A stretch of DNA of 9,120 nt from Thiobacillus sp. UBA2186 (GCA_002327405.1 DCVO01000070.1:1-9120); one strand, 5' to 3'. Positions 1-7,134 are shown, counted from the stretch's first letter. Numbers and translations are program-made. The notes: a model not told the origin generated them from the letters alone.

Positions 1-740
1 TGCGCGGGGTCGGTGCGCGCATTGCCGTGGGCGCGCAGCAGGGTCAGCGTGCGCATCATGAACAGCGCGGCGGGCATACCCTTGCCGGACACGTCGCCTA
101 CCGCCAGCAGCGCGCAATCCTCGTCCCGCATGAAAGCATCGTACAGGTCTCCGCCCACCATCTTGGCCGGCAGCAACGCGGCATGCGACTCGATCTCCGG
201 ATGACCGGGGAACAGCGGCAGCGCGGGCAGCATGCCCATCTGGATACTGGCCGCCGTGGCCAGCTCCTTCTTAAGATGTTCCAACTGCAATTGCCGGGTC
301 AGCGACTCCGCCGCCTGCTCGTTGACGGCGCGGAAACGCTGGGTAAGCAGGCGGGTGAGCTTGCGCATCAGACCCGGCAGAGGCGCCAACCACTGCCAGA
401 AGTCGCGCTCATGGATGGCGATGACTTCGCTGACCCCGGCCGAGCGGATGTAGGCGGACGCCGCGCCGCCATCGATCACCGACATTTCTCCCAGCATCTC
501 GCCGGGGGAAATGACTCTCAGCGGCTGGGGCGTATCCAGCCGCAGAAAGACCTCCAGCCGGCCGGAGCGCAATATAAAAAGGTGGTGATTTTCGCGGCCG
601 GCCTCGATCAGCATCTCGCCGTCTTCCAGCCGCCTTGTCACGGCGTGTCTGCGGACAAGCGCAAGCTGTTCCGGGTCGAGGCCGGAGAAAATGGCCGCCT
701 GGGCAAGTTCCTGCCCGGCTGGGTCAGGCTGGCTGTTCAG
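1..740 (-). CDS. PP2C/SpoIIE-type serine phosphatase with N-terminal cNMP-binding-like domain (3' end outside window)
   Basis: About 246 residues are visible; the C-terminal end of the phosphatase lies beyond position 1. Residues about 15-125 match a cyclic-nucleotide-binding fold: an IFSGLDPEQL helix, a GEMLIEAG turn, an LFILRSG strand and a GEMLGEMSVIDGG turn. A linker with coiled-coil character (RQLQLEHLKKEL) and an IQMGMLP motif follows, then the start of a PP2C/SpoIIE domain with GGDLYD (near 196-201) and GDVSGKG (near 215-221), which carry the metal-binding aspartates. By family knowledge it would dephosphorylate the STAS protein encoded two genes upstream. The usual Arg of the cNMP phosphate-binding cassette is not seen. 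The start is unsettled: the first in-frame ATG (614) lies inside the cNMP fold, so initiation must be upstream. The frame is open back to a TGA just upstream of a TTG at 776; a CTG at 740 has a GGGA seven bases before it and overlaps the kinase gene by 17 bases. I use 740; 776 is the alternative. Confidence 0.88.
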   Translation of the reverse strand, partial: MNSQPDPAGQELAQAAIFSGLDPEQLALVRRHAVTRRLEDGEMLIEAGRENHHLFILRSGRLEVFLRLDTPQPLRVISPGEMLGEMSVIDGGAASAYIRSAGVSEVIAIHERDFWQWLAPLPGLMRKLTRLLTQRFRAVNEQAAESLTRQLQLEHLKKELATAASIQMGMLPALPLFPGHPEIESHAALLPAKMVGGDLYDAFMRDEDCALLAVGDVSGKGMPAALFMMRTLTLLRAHGNARTDPA

Positions 741-1230
741 TGGATGATCCCGGGCGCGCGGCCGCTTCCTTGGCAAAGGCCAGGCTCAGCACGTTACGGC
801 CGCGCTCGCGCCTGTAGTCCATGGCGGTGGTGTAATGGCGCACGAGAAACACGCCCAGCCCGCCCGGCGTCGCATGCTCCAAAGAATCGGGCAAGCTGAT
901 TTCGGGCCGGGCCGTGGGATCGAATGCCGGGCCGTCGTCTTCGATCTCCGCCTTGAGCACGCCGGCCTCGCAAACACAGGCCAGAACGATGGATTTGGCG
1001 GGCGCGGGGCCGTCGCCACGCTCCGCCGCGGCGGCGCCGTGCTCGATCACATTGGTGACCGCTTCGGTCAGTACCAGCTCAAGCCGATAGGCCAGATCGG
1101 CGGACAGGCCGCAGGCGTCCTTCAGTTGCGCCAGCCAGGCGCCCAGGGTTTCCAAGGCCTCGGGCTGCGCCGCAAGGCTCAGCCTGTGTGTGTCAGCCGA
1201 TCCCTGCGTGCTTGCCGCCAGCGCCTCCAT
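724..1230 (-). CDS. RsbW-like anti-sigma factor serine kinase / HATPase-domain protein
   Basis: A 168-residue protein of the GHKL ATPase superfamily in its short, RsbW/SpoIIAB-like form with no other domain. The N box is ELVLTEAVTNVIEHG (51-65) with the Glu, Asn and His expected for Mg-ATP binding. The G1 box is EDDGPAFDP (97-105) and the G2 box is GGLGVFLVRH (123-132). Length is typical for the family. By family knowledge it would phosphorylate the serine of the STAS protein encoded just upstream and sequester a partner when the STAS protein is phosphorylated. Its ATG lies two bases after the STAS stop codon with no obvious Shine-Dalgarno, suggesting translational coupling, and its 3' end overlaps the likely start of the phosphatase gene. 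In B. subtilis the sequestered partner is a sigma factor; in other bacteria it can be something else, and none is visible here. Confidence 0.92.
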   Translation of the reverse strand: MEALAASTQGSADTHRLSLAAQPEALETLGAWLAQLKDACGLSADLAYRLELVLTEAVTNVIEHGAAAAERGDGPAPAKSIVLACVCEAGVLKAEIEDDGPAFDPTARPEISLPDSLEHATPGGLGVFLVRHYTTAMDYRRERGRNVLSLAFAKEAAARPGSSTEQPA

Positions 1231-1232
1231 GG

Positions 1233-1574
1233 CTAGCCGGCAAAAATCGCCAGCGCGGCCGGCTCGTCATCCAACACCGGAATCAGCGCGATGATTCCGG
1301 CCGTGTCCAGCGTTTCCCGCACCATGGGCTGAAGCCCATACAGTGCCAGTTTGCCGCCGCGCGCCGCATTGGCCTTGGCGCAGGAAAGTAGCAGCCGCAT
1401 GCCGATGGAGGCGACAAAATCGACTCCGCTCATGTCCACCGCCACCTTGACCGGCGTGGTCGAGGTCAGCGTGGTAAAATGCAGGTCGACATCCTGCGTG
1501 CCTTTCATGTCCAGGCGCCCCGTCAGGCGAATGCGCTTGACGCCCTCTTCGATCTGTTCGTCCACCAGTTCCAT
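1233..1574 (-). CDS. STAS-domain anti-sigma factor antagonist (RsbV/SpoIIAA-like)
   Basis: A 113-residue single-domain STAS protein. It shows the IRLTGRLDMKG strand-turn near residue 20 and the core VDMSGVDFVASIGMRLLLS at 46-64. Ser56, in the ASIG motif, aligns with the phosphorylated serine of SpoIIAA (DSSG), so the phospho-switch site is present. By family knowledge the unphosphorylated form binds the HATPase kinase and frees the kinase's partner. It is the first gene of the module, with the kinase two bases downstream and the phosphatase overlapping that. The ATG start is set by a strong Shine-Dalgarno (AGAGGAA) four bases upstream. I found no convincing sigma70 promoter for it. Confidence 0.93.
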   Translation of the reverse strand: MELVDEQIEEGVKRIRLTGRLDMKGTQDVDLHFTTLTSTTPVKVAVDMSGVDFVASIGMRLLLSCAKANAARGGKLALYGLQPMVRETLDTAGIIALIPVLDDEPAALAIFAG

Positions 1575-1578
1575 GTCG

Positions 1579-1585
1579 TTCCTCT
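1579..1585 (-). promoter_or_regulatory. Shine-Dalgarno of the STAS gene
   Basis: AGAGGAA on the minus strand ends four bases before the ATG at 1574. It is the only strong ribosome binding site in this three-gene module, consistent with the kinase and phosphatase depending on coupled translation. Confidence 0.7.
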
Positions 1586-1680
1586 TTCAGTTTGCGTCGA
1601 ATATGATAGCGGAGGGAAACGCCCAGCCCCGGCGTTGTCACAAAAAATTCATCTTGGCTTTGGCCTGAACAGCTTTGTGT

Positions 1681-1686
1681 CAAAAT
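1681..1686 (+). promoter_or_regulatory. Candidate -10 element of the EVE gene, possibly leaderless transcript
   Basis: CAAAAT ends six bases before the ATG at 1693, so a start point seven bases downstream would fall on the A of the ATG. No Shine-Dalgarno precedes the ATG, which agrees with a leaderless or very short-leader mRNA. The -35 is weak (TTTGGC at 1659-1664, 16-base spacer). A TACAAT is placed the same way before aroK. Confidence 0.3.
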
Positions 1687-1692
1687 CCGGCC

Positions 1693-2147
<455 letters not shown>

Positions 2148-2148
<1 letters not shown>

Positions 2149-2933
2149 TGGAATTCCTGGCCGGCTATATCCTGCTCGGCCTGGCGGCCGGCTTCGTCGC
2201 CGGCCTGCTGGGCGTGGGCGGCGGCCTCATCATCGTGCCGGTATTGAGCTGGCTGCTGGAAGCGCAGGGCCTGACGCAGAACGCCATGCACTACGCGCTG
2301 GGCACTTCGCTCGCCAGCATCCTGTTTACCTCGATCTCCAGCCTGCGCGCGCACCATGCGCGCGGCGCCGTCGAATGGTCCACCGTCAGGCGCATCACCC
2401 CGGGCATCCTGTTCGGCACCTTTGTCGGCGCGGCCCTGGCGGCGCGCCTGTCGCCTCTTCCCCTGAAGATATTCTTCGTGGTGTTCCTGTTCTACGCCGC
2501 AGTCCAGATGTGGTGGAATTTCAAACCCACCGCCCACCGCCAGTTGCCCGGCCCTCTCGGCATGTTTGGCGCAGGCAGCGCCATCGGCGCCGTGTCGAGC
2601 TGGGTCGGCATCGGCGGCGGCACGCTCTCGGTGCCCTTCCAGCTTTGGTGCAACGTGCCCTTGCACAGGGCCATCGGCACCTCGGCCGCGATCGGCCTCC
2701 CCATCGCCGCTGCCGGCGCGGTGGGTTACGCGTTGCACGCACCTGCCGGAGGCGCAGCCGGCAGCCTGGGCCATATCCACCTGACGGCGCTGGCCTGCAT
2801 CGCCATCGGCAGCGTCACGACTGCGCCGCTCGGCGCCCGCTCGGCCCATGCCCTGCCGGTCGGAAAGCTGAAGCGCGTATTTGCCTTGTTCCTGCTGGTC
2901 CTGGCCATTCGCATGGCCTGGAGCTTGCTTTAG
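2148..2933 (+). CDS. TauE/SafE-family membrane permease (putative sulfite/organosulfur exporter)
   Basis: A 261-residue, highly hydrophobic inner-membrane protein with about seven to eight predicted membrane segments. The two-fold internal repeat of the TauE/SafE family is plain: GLLGVGGGLIIVP (19-31) in the first half matches SWVGIGGGTLSVP (151-163) in the second, and ALGTSLASILF (50-60) matches AIGTSAAIGLP (175-185). Length is normal. Some members export sulfite, sulfoacetate or related anions, but substrates differ widely and cannot be read from sequence. The ATG overlaps the EVE stop codon by one base and has no clear Shine-Dalgarno of its own, so translation is likely coupled. A link to the APS kinase locus on the opposite strand is only suggested by proximity. 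Confidence 0.92.
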
Positions 2934-2936
2934 AAT
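2908..2936 (+). promoter_or_regulatory. Candidate sigma70 promoter of the symporter gene
   Basis: TTCGCA (2908-2913), a 17-base spacer, then TAGAAT (2931-2936). The -10 matches five of six consensus positions and the -35 four of six, at ideal spacing. The first three bases of the -10 are the stop codon of the permease gene. Transcription would begin near 2943, giving a leader of about 22 bases that holds a GGGA four bases before the symporter ATG. Confidence 0.45.
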
Positions 2937-2964
2937 TCGCAAACCAATCAACACTTGGGACGCC

Positions 2965-4389
2965 ATGAACCACACTTTGCTGGGTTTCGTCATCCTGTAT
3001 CTGGTCGTTTCCATCGGCATCGGCATGTATGCCGCCACCAAGGTCAAGAACACCGAAGACTACGTTGCTGCCGGACGTTCCCTGCCCATGTTCCTGGTGA
3101 TCGCCATGGTTTTTGCCACCTGGTTCGGAGCGGAAACGGTACTGGGCATTCCGGCCACCTTCCTCCAGGAAAATCTCGGCGGAACGATTTCAGACCCCTT
3201 CGGCGCCTCGCTGGCACTGATCCTGTTCGGTCTGTTCTTCGCGCGCAAGCTCTACCGCATGAATTTGCTGACGCTGGGCGATTTCTTCCGCAAGCGCTAC
3301 AACCGCCCGGTGGAAGTAGTCATCTCCATTGCCATTGCCTTGTCCTACCTCGGCTGGGTTTCGGCGCAGGTCACCGCACTGGGACTGGTGTTCAACGTGC
3401 TGTCGGACAACGCCATCACCCAGGCTGAGGGCATCCTGATCGGCGCCGCAGTGGTGCTGCTCTATACCCTGTATGGCGGCATGTGGTCGGTAGCGCTCAC
3501 CACTTTCGTGCAAATGACCATCATCGTCATCGGCCTGTTGTGGATATCCAAGCTGGTGGGCGACATGCCCCAGGTCAACGGCATTGCTCCGGTGGTGGAA
3601 CACGCGGCCGATGCCGGAAAATTCCAGTTCTGGCCGGAAGCCAACTGGGCGGCCATCATCACCTTCGTCGCCGGTCTTCTGACCATGGGCTTCGGGTCGG
3701 TGCCTCAGCAAGACGTGTTCCAGCGTTCCAATTCATCCAAGAACGAAACCGTCGCCGTGTGGGGCACGGTGATCGGCGGCAGCGCCTATTTCCTGTTTGC
3801 CGCGGTGCCCATCTACCTGACCTATTCCGCCACCCTGGTCGACCCGGCGATGACCGGCGAACTGCTGGCGCAGGATGCGCAACTGGTGCTGCCGACTTTC
3901 GTCAAAACCCACTTGCCGCTGATGGCACAGATCGTTTTCTACGGCGCCCTGCTGTCGGTGATCATGTCCACCGCATCGGGCACCTTGCTGGCGCCCTCGG
4001 TCACGCTCTCGGAGAACGTCATCAAGGAGTTCATGCCGCAGCATCGCATGAGCCAGAAGAAGCTGCTCTGGGTCACCCGCATTGTGGTCATCCTGTTTTC
4101 CCTGCTGGTGGTGGGCTACTCGCTTTGGGCGCTGAAATCGGAAACCAGCATTCACCAGATGGTGGAGAACGCCTACAAGGTGACACTGGCCTGCGCCTTC
4201 GTGCCGCTGGTGGCCGGCCTCTACTGGAAAAAAGCCAACAATACGGGCGCGGCGCTCTCCATCATACTGGGGTTGGCGGCCTGGATCGGCATGGAATTCA
4301 TCGCACCCGAAGCGACCCTGCCGCCGCAGTTTTCAGGCTTCATCGCGAGCGCTATCGGCATGGTGCTCGGCAGCCAACTCAAGAAATAG
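2965..4389 (+). CDS. SSS-family sodium:solute symporter
   Basis: A 474-residue inner-membrane protein with about 13 hydrophobic segments, the usual size and layout of the sodium:solute symporter family (TC 2.A.21). Recognisable parts are the first helices up to FGAETVLGIPATF (54-66), the family signature YGGMWSVALTTFVQ (170-183, fitting GG-[LMF]-x-[SAP]), the loop GSVPQQDVFQRSNSSKNE (244-261), and SVIMSTASGTLLAPS (331-345). The last carries the Ser/Thr residues expected near the sodium site of the LeuT-like fold. The substrate cannot be told: this family covers sugars, proline, pantothenate, acetate, iodide and others. The ATG at 2965 follows a GGGA; an in-frame upstream start would run back into the permease gene. 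It has its own candidate promoter but may also be read from the EVE/permease transcript. It ends five bases before a strong terminator. Confidence 0.93.
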   Translation: MNHTLLGFVILYLVVSIGIGMYAATKVKNTEDYVAAGRSLPMFLVIAMVFATWFGAETVLGIPATFLQENLGGTISDPFGASLALILFGLFFARKLYRMNLLTLGDFFRKRYNRPVEVVISIAIALSYLGWVSAQVTALGLVFNVLSDNAITQAEGILIGAAVVLLYTLYGGMWSVALTTFVQMTIIVIGLLWISKLVGDMPQVNGIAPVVEHAADAGKFQFWPEANWAAIITFVAGLLTMGFGSVPQQDVFQRSNSSKNETVAVWGTVIGGSAYFLFAAVPIYLTYSATLVDPAMTGELLAQDAQLVLPTFVKTHLPLMAQIVFYGALLSVIMSTASGTLLAPSVTLSENVIKEFMPQHRMSQKKLLWVTRIVVILFSLLVVGYSLWALKSETSIHQMVENAYKVTLACAFVPLVAGLYWKKANNTGAALSIILGLAAWIGMEFIAPEATLPPQFSGFIASAIGMVLGSQLKK

Positions 4390-4393
4390 CCAG

Positions 4394-4421
4394 AAAAAAG
4401 CGGCGGTCGCCGCTTTTTTTT
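4394..4421. terminator. Bidirectional intrinsic terminator
   Basis: GCGGCG (4400-4405) and CGCCGC (4408-4413) form a GC-rich stem, flanked by six A on the left and eight T on the right, so either strand gives a hairpin followed by a U run. With only GT at the centre, the real loop probably opens to GGTC. It lies five bases after the symporter stop and 13 bases past the last base of the convergent APS kinase gene, so it should end both transcripts. Confidence 0.88.
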
Positions 4422-4433
4422 CTGATCCCGGCT

Positions 4434-6128
4434 TCAGCGCAAATAACCTTCGTATTCCAGCTTCAGCAGGATGCGCTGGATCGCCTCGTCGACGGTCAGC
4501 TCGGTCGTGTCCAGCATGACCTCCGGTTTTTCCGGCGCCTCATAGGGGTCCGATACGCCGGTGAATTCCGGGATCAGGCCGGCGCGGGCCTTGGCGTACA
4601 AACCCTTGCGGTCGCGCGCCTCGCAGGTCTCGATCGGCGTCGACACATACACCTCGAAAAAACCGCCAACCGCCTCGATCATGGTGCGCACGTCACGGCG
4701 CGTCTGGCGATAAGGCGCAATCGGCGCACAGATGGCAACGCCGCGGTTCCTGGTGATTTCCGACGCGACAAAACCGATGCGCCGCACGTTGACGTCCCGG
4801 TGTTCCCTCGAGAACCCCAGTTCCGACGACAAATGGTGGCGCACGATATCGCCATCCAGCAAGGTTACCGGGCGCCCCCCCATTTCCATCAGGCGGATGG
4901 CCAGGGCGCGCGCCAGCGTGGACTTGCCCGCCCCCGAGAGTCCGGTGAAGAAAACCGTAAAGCCCTGTCGGTCGCGCGGCGGGGTGCTGCGGTTCAACTC
5001 GGCGACAACCTCGGGGAAAGCATACCACTCCGGGATCTTCAAACCGGCCCGCAAACGCCGCTGGAATTCGTCGCCGCCCAGGTTGGCCCCGCGCATGTCG
5101 TCGGCCAACTCGGTATCGGATACATATTCATCGCGGTCCTCGACATACTGCATGCGCGGAAAGGGGATCACCGTCATGCCGATGCGCTCGGCCGCCGCCG
5201 CCACGTCGAGACCGCCCTCCGCCGCGCACATGTCCAGGCCGCGCCGGGCCGTACCCCTGTTTGCATGTTCGCCGCCGACGATGACGTGGCTGCAGCCGTA
5301 GTTGCGGGCCAGAATGACGCGCATGAGTTTTTCGCGCAGGCTGGAGGGAGGCGGCATGATCGGCAGCATGGCCAGTTGCGTGGTGGCGGCCGGGAAACGC
5401 GGCATGATGGCTTGGAACGTGCGCATCAGCGTGAAATATCCCGCATGCGAAACCAGATCGCCGCCGCCAAAGGGCAGCAACAGCAGGTTGGCTTCCTGCT
5501 CGATGGCCGTGCGCAGGCAGAATTCGAACTGGACCCGGTGCATGGGCTGGCCGGCCAGATAAGCGACGATCCTGCGCCAGCCGCGCCTGGCGAGCTGCGC
5601 GCGCAATTCCGCTGGGGTCATGCGCAGCGCGTTAAAATCGTGATGCATGGGCAGCGACACCCCTTCCACCATGCCGCCGACATGCCAGCCTGTGCCCGCT
5701 TCATCCACGCCCTCGGCTACGGAAGAACGCGCCAGCAATTCACGGTCGCCGGCGGGGTCCGCCTGCCACATATCCGCGATGTTCAACACTGCGAGCATGA
5801 AACCTTCGCCGTCGCGCAAGGCGACGCGGTCGCCCGGTTTCAGCCCCGCTGCCTGTTTGTCCTCCAGCCGCAGGGTGAGCGGCAGGGGCCATGCCGTGCC
5901 ATCGGCAAGCGCAAGTTTTTCCAATACGCTCTCGTAATCGGCGCGCCCCATGTAGCCTCGCAGCGGAGCGTAGGCGCCGTTCATCAGCATTTCCAGTTCA
6001 CCGATCTGGCGCCAGCCCAGATCGATGGAAGGCAGGCCCAAGGCTTCCTTCTTGAGTGCTTCGGCTTGTCCGGCCGTCACCAACAGATCAATCGGCTGGC
6101 CGCCATACGGTGCAATGAGGTCCTTCAC
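4434..6128 (-). CDS. cysC: Sulfurylase-like / APS kinase fusion protein (sulfurylase half degenerate)
   Basis: A 564-residue fusion. Residues 1 to about 385 have the ATP sulfurylase fold pattern (APLRGYM and DYESVL near 54-69, WPLPLTL at 80-86, IPEWYAFPEV at 365-374). Residues about 388-564 are an APS kinase with Walker A GLSGAGKST (396-404), DGDIVR (425-430), LGFSREHRDVNVRRIGFVA (437-455), RDRKGLYAKA (505-514) and FTGVSDPYEAPE (522-533). The kinase half therefore looks able to turn APS plus ATP into PAPS. The sulfurylase half does not look active: where active enzymes have QxRNPxHxxH it reads LAGQPMHRVQ (191-200), where they have GRDHAG it reads GGEHAN (285-290), and SGTxxR is replaced by GGDEFQ (351-356). 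It would be annotated as bifunctional sulfate adenylyltransferase/adenylylsulfate kinase, but only the kinase activity is supported by motifs. The GTG start is set by an AAGGGA five bases upstream and lies two bases after the DHH gene's stop. Confidence 0.9.
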   Translation of the reverse strand: MKDLIAPYGGQPIDLLVTAGQAEALKKEALGLPSIDLGWRQIGELEMLMNGAYAPLRGYMGRADYESVLEKLALADGTAWPLPLTLRLEDKQAAGLKPGDRVALRDGEGFMLAVLNIADMWQADPAGDRELLARSSVAEGVDEAGTGWHVGGMVEGVSLPMHHDFNALRMTPAELRAQLARRGWRRIVAYLAGQPMHRVQFEFCLRTAIEQEANLLLLPFGGGDLVSHAGYFTLMRTFQAIMPRFPAATTQLAMLPIMPPPSSLREKLMRVILARNYGCSHVIVGGEHANRGTARRGLDMCAAEGGLDVAAAAERIGMTVIPFPRMQYVEDRDEYVSDTELADDMRGANLGGDEFQRRLRAGLKIPEWYAFPEVVAELNRSTPPRDRQGFTVFFTGLSGAGKSTLARALAIRLMEMGGRPVTLLDGDIVRHHLSSELGFSREHRDVNVRRIGFVASEITRNRGVAICAPIAPYRQTRRDVRTMIEAVGGFFEVYVSTPIETCEARDRKGLYAKARAGLIPEFTGVSDPYEAPEKPEVMLDTTELTVDEAIQRILLKLEYEGYLR

Positions 6129-6130
6129 GC

Positions 6131-7093
6131 TTATCCCTTGTAGACCGAATAAAACAAGCTCACGAAACGATCATAATCCGCCTCCGGCAGGTGATTGATG
6201 CCCGCCGCCCCCTTGCGCCCGCCGCCGGTTTCGAACTGGCTGCAGATTTCATCCGCGCCCGCCTTGCCGCTCAGTGGCGCACGCACGCTGACCACGAAGC
6301 CGCCTTCCGGTTTCCGGGTCAGCACCGCATGAGCCTGAGCGTGCGAATCCTCTGCAAGGCGATTGCCCAGCACGCCGGAAATCCGGCGCGCCCATTTTTC
6401 CGCCGGCAAAATAAATATGCGCCCGGATGGGCGATCCACCTCGGGTTTGGCACTGCCTGCGTGGGCCATGTCCTGCGCAAACCCTTCTCTCAAAACCCTG
6501 AATGCCGGCTCCGATGCGATCAGCTCGAACGGGTCGCGATATCGATGCACGATTCGGTAAAGCTCGTCCGGTGCATAGTGCAGGTCTTCCAGGGTTTCGC
6601 CATAGCCGTTGTAATTCAGGCACTCGCCCAGCTCCTGCAATTGCCCCAATTGTCTCTCGTTCAGGCCAAGCGGCCTCGCCGCAAGACGCGCAGCCTGGGC
6701 AAGATTGTCGCCAAACGCCGCGGCAACGGCCCAGACGAGATGCGCCCCGTCCAGATAGTCATTGACCAGCAGGCTGGTACAGGTCTCCGGACTGGTGTCG
6801 ATATGCGCTTCGAAGCCTGGATGAACAGGGATCTCGCCCGGTTGATGGTGATCGAAATATCTGATGCTGGCGCCGGCAGCCAATGCCGCATCCACTGCCG
6901 CACGGTTTTTGGACAGCGCCACATCGAGCACCGTAATGCGATCGCCCGCTTGCGCCTGAACGCGCCTGAGCAGGCTGATGTCGCGCTTGGGGCCGGTCAC
7001 CAGAATGGAGTCGGCAGGAGCAGCCAGGCGAAGTTGGTGCAGTGCGCAAAGCCCGTCTGCATCCCCGTTAAAGACGTCAATAATTCTGTTCAT
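6131..7093 (-). CDS. DHH/DHHA1-family phosphoesterase (possible pAp phosphatase or short-oligonucleotide hydrolase)
   Basis: A 320-residue cytoplasmic protein of the DHH superfamily. The metal-binding motifs are in order: DVFNGDADG (6-14), VLDVALSKN (55-63), YFDHH (79-83) and HIDTSPETCTS (98-107). A C-terminal DHHA1 domain ends with GGGRKGAAGINHLP (290-303). The family includes RecJ, NrnA-type nanoRNases that also dephosphorylate pAp, and cyclic-dinucleotide phosphodiesterases; there is no sign here of the extra nucleic-acid-binding domains of RecJ or the membrane and PAS regions of GdpP. The gene lies two bases upstream of the APS kinase fusion, so removal of pAp, the by-product of PAPS use, is an attractive role, but it is inferred from context. 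I chose the ATG at 7093, which starts MNRIIDVFNGDADG; a GTG at 7114 would add seven residues and lacks a ribosome binding site. The aroK stop is 41 bases upstream. Confidence 0.88.
   Translation of the reverse strand: MNRIIDVFNGDADGLCALHQLRLAAPADSILVTGPKRDISLLRRVQAQAGDRITVLDVALSKNRAAVDAALAAGASIRYFDHHQPGEIPVHPGFEAHIDTSPETCTSLLVNDYLDGAHLVWAVAAAFGDNLAQAARLAARPLGLNERQLGQLQELGECLNYNGYGETLEDLHYAPDELYRIVHRYRDPFELIASEPAFRVLREGFAQDMAHAGSAKPEVDRPSGRIFILPAEKWARRISGVLGNRLAEDSHAQAHAVLTRKPEGGFVVSVRAPLSGKAGADEICSQFETGGGRKGAAGINHLPEADYDRFVSLFYSVYKG
6134..6139 (-). promoter_or_regulatory. Shine-Dalgarno that fixes the GTG start of the APS kinase fusion
   Basis: AAGGGA on the minus strand lies inside the last codons of the DHH gene and ends five bases before the GTG at 6128. 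It supports a GTG start and tight coupling of the two genes. Confidence 0.65.
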
Positions 7094-7134
7094 ATGAATA
7101 ATCCGGATAGCCACTTGGGAGATGAAAACAGCCG

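Larger units (their letters stand above)
1575..1692. promoter_or_regulatory. Divergent intergenic region between STAS module and EVE gene
   Basis: These 118 bases separate the two divergent gene sets and must hold both control regions. Visible structure: an inverted repeat AACGCC (1618-1623) / GGCGTT (1631-1636) with a 7-base gap; a 9-base palindrome TTGTCACAA (1635-1643); and a related TTGTGTCAA (1675-1683), exactly 40 bases further on. On the minus strand there is a TATCAT hexamer (1608-1603) that could be a -10 for the STAS gene, but no -35 is well placed, and the inverted repeat covers the region just upstream of it. That position would suit an operator. Assignment of a regulator is not possible from sequence alone. 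Confidence 0.4.

Noticed and set aside
27..899. A 290-codon plus-strand frame opposite the phosphatase and kinase genes.
   Set aside because: It is antisense to a cNMP-PP2C protein and an HATPase protein with clear motifs; its own translation resembles nothing.
1575..1692. A 6S RNA (ssrS) or other small RNA upstream of the EVE gene, considered because EVE genes can lie near ssrS in proteobacteria.
   Set aside because: The gap is only 118 bases, too short for a roughly 180-base 6S RNA, and shows no long rod-like pairing.
3483..6143. An 886-codon plus-strand open frame running from the symporter gene through the terminator and antisense to the APS kinase fusion.
   Set aside because: It is out of frame with the symporter, crosses a strong terminator, and its translation is low-complexity His/Arg/Gly-rich text with no domain. 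High GC leaves long open frames opposite real genes.
7094..7134. A promoter or terminator between aroK and the DHH gene.
   Set aside because: The 41 bases hold no hairpin with a T run and no good -35/-10 pair, so co-transcription is the simpler reading.
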